Shown here: positions 63,555 through 64,000 of the stretch, one piece after another
How positions within the stretch are numbered: position 1 is the first letter of the stretch
How the letters are laid out: each line of letters starts with the position of its first letter
From: Effrenium voratum
Taxonomy: Eukaryota > Sar > Dinophyceae > Suessiales > Symbiodiniaceae
Direction: 5' to 3'
Length of the DNA stretch: 64,000 nucleotides
Assembly: GCA_963377175.1 (NCBI GenBank)
Contig: CAUJNA010003246.1
Coordinates: 349,643 to 413,642, forward strand
Position numbers and translations under genes: made by a program
The notes under the pieces: generated by a model
The model's input: the letters and a program-made list of their open reading frames with translations, nothing else
What the model was told of the DNA's origin: nothing
Databases searched by the model: none

Positions 63555-64000
63555 AGATAAAGGGAATCCCCATTTGAGCCAGGCTCCTTCAACATGCTGC
63601 CAGTACTCCCCGACGCGTGACCAAGAGTGCTTGAACCAAAGATATCCGCCGGGAGTGTGCTTTCCCTTGCAAACTTCTGAAACATGTTGTCATCGGCGTG
63701 AGAAAACCCGCGAACAAGGCCCTCTGGCAGATTCCTCAACCTAGCTGTTCAGTGGATTCTGCGCTTTTCCCCTTTTGTTTGGAGGATTCTGTACTAAACT
63801 ATGTCAACCGACAAAAAGGTTCCTGTGTTTAACGGTCACCAGATTGTGCTGCACTTTCAAGCATGGCGAAAGACAAGACCAACAAACCGTAGAGAAATTA
63901 GAGCCATTCCGCACGGCTTCACATTGTTTCAGTCACATATGGTAATTGAAACATGCGGAGTGGCCAAGGCTTGTGATTCCATTCAGAAGTTACAAACGAA
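63555..64000. other. Intergenic spacer to the window end
   Basis: I see nothing to assign. Confidence 0.5.

Noticed and set aside
1..64000. Dinoflagellate spliced-leader relics (CCGTAGCCATTTTGGCTCAAG)
   Set aside because: Several CCATTTTGG phrases occur, but they belong to F6 or lack the GGCTCAAG continuation.
1..64000. CRISPR array
   Set aside because: No constant repeat with unique spacers of regular length; the tandem repeats are satellites in a eukaryotic genome.

Overview
The window is nuclear DNA of a eukaryote packed with repeats. It most likely comes from a dinoflagellate, probably of the Symbiodiniaceae; this is an inference from three things. First, there is a Ty1/copia element with CCCH and CCHC fingers, a methyltransferase-like insert and GC-ending codons. 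Second, there is an APE-type LINE with an RNase H and codons rich in C, T and G. Third, long non-coding stretches are filled with many families of short foldback elements. No conserved host gene, rRNA, tRNA, spliced-leader gene or CRISPR array could be supported.

Layout. 1-1243: a GC-rich satellite of 63-bp monomers in a 668-bp higher-order unit. 2472-11201: a LINE-type retrotransposon of 8.7 kb that landed inside a short inverted-repeat element (family F1), with a perfect 16-bp target duplication (2456-2471 and 11202-11217). Its ORF1, APE endonuclease, reverse transcriptase (RT), CCHC-type finger and RNase H can all be recognised, but in shifting frames, and the RT has lost motif A. 11.2-13.9 kb: a stretch with several unassigned ORFs. 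15.8-17.3 kb: an AT-rich satellite with a period near 220 bp. 20.5-21.24 kb: two minisatellites. 13.9-46 kb and 54.7-64 kb: dispersed short non-autonomous elements with little else.

47049-54719: a nearly intact Ty1/copia element. It has two identical 99-bp LTRs (TG...CA), a 5-bp target duplication (ATTAC), a primer-binding site that matches the anticodon arm of initiator tRNA-Met as in Drosophila copia, and a purine tract before the 3' LTR. The polyprotein order is gag with a CCCH and a CCHC finger, aspartic protease (DSGATH), a domain resembling a C5-cytosine methyltransferase, integrase (perfect D,D35E, with an acidic insert), RT and RNase H. A long tail follows, with one membrane-like segment and an H-x4-C-x14-C-x2-C cluster. 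One frameshift lies directly before the RT YVDD box.

Short element families, named here for convenience. F1: termini CTAGGTCC...GGACCTAG, 4-bp target duplications, at least 13 copies or parts. F2: CTTCCATTTGCTTAAG termini. F3: 118 bp, CATAGGTGTCC termini, 8-bp target duplications, hAT-like. F4: CTGTGGATGG termini. F5: CCCCTTAGC...GCGGGGGATC. F6: ATGGCCATGGGTCAAAA termini. F7, F8 and F9: smaller repeat groups. F1 and F2 also occur fused in a composite block present twice (60.6 and 61.9 kb). None encodes a protein, so they must depend on transposases encoded elsewhere.
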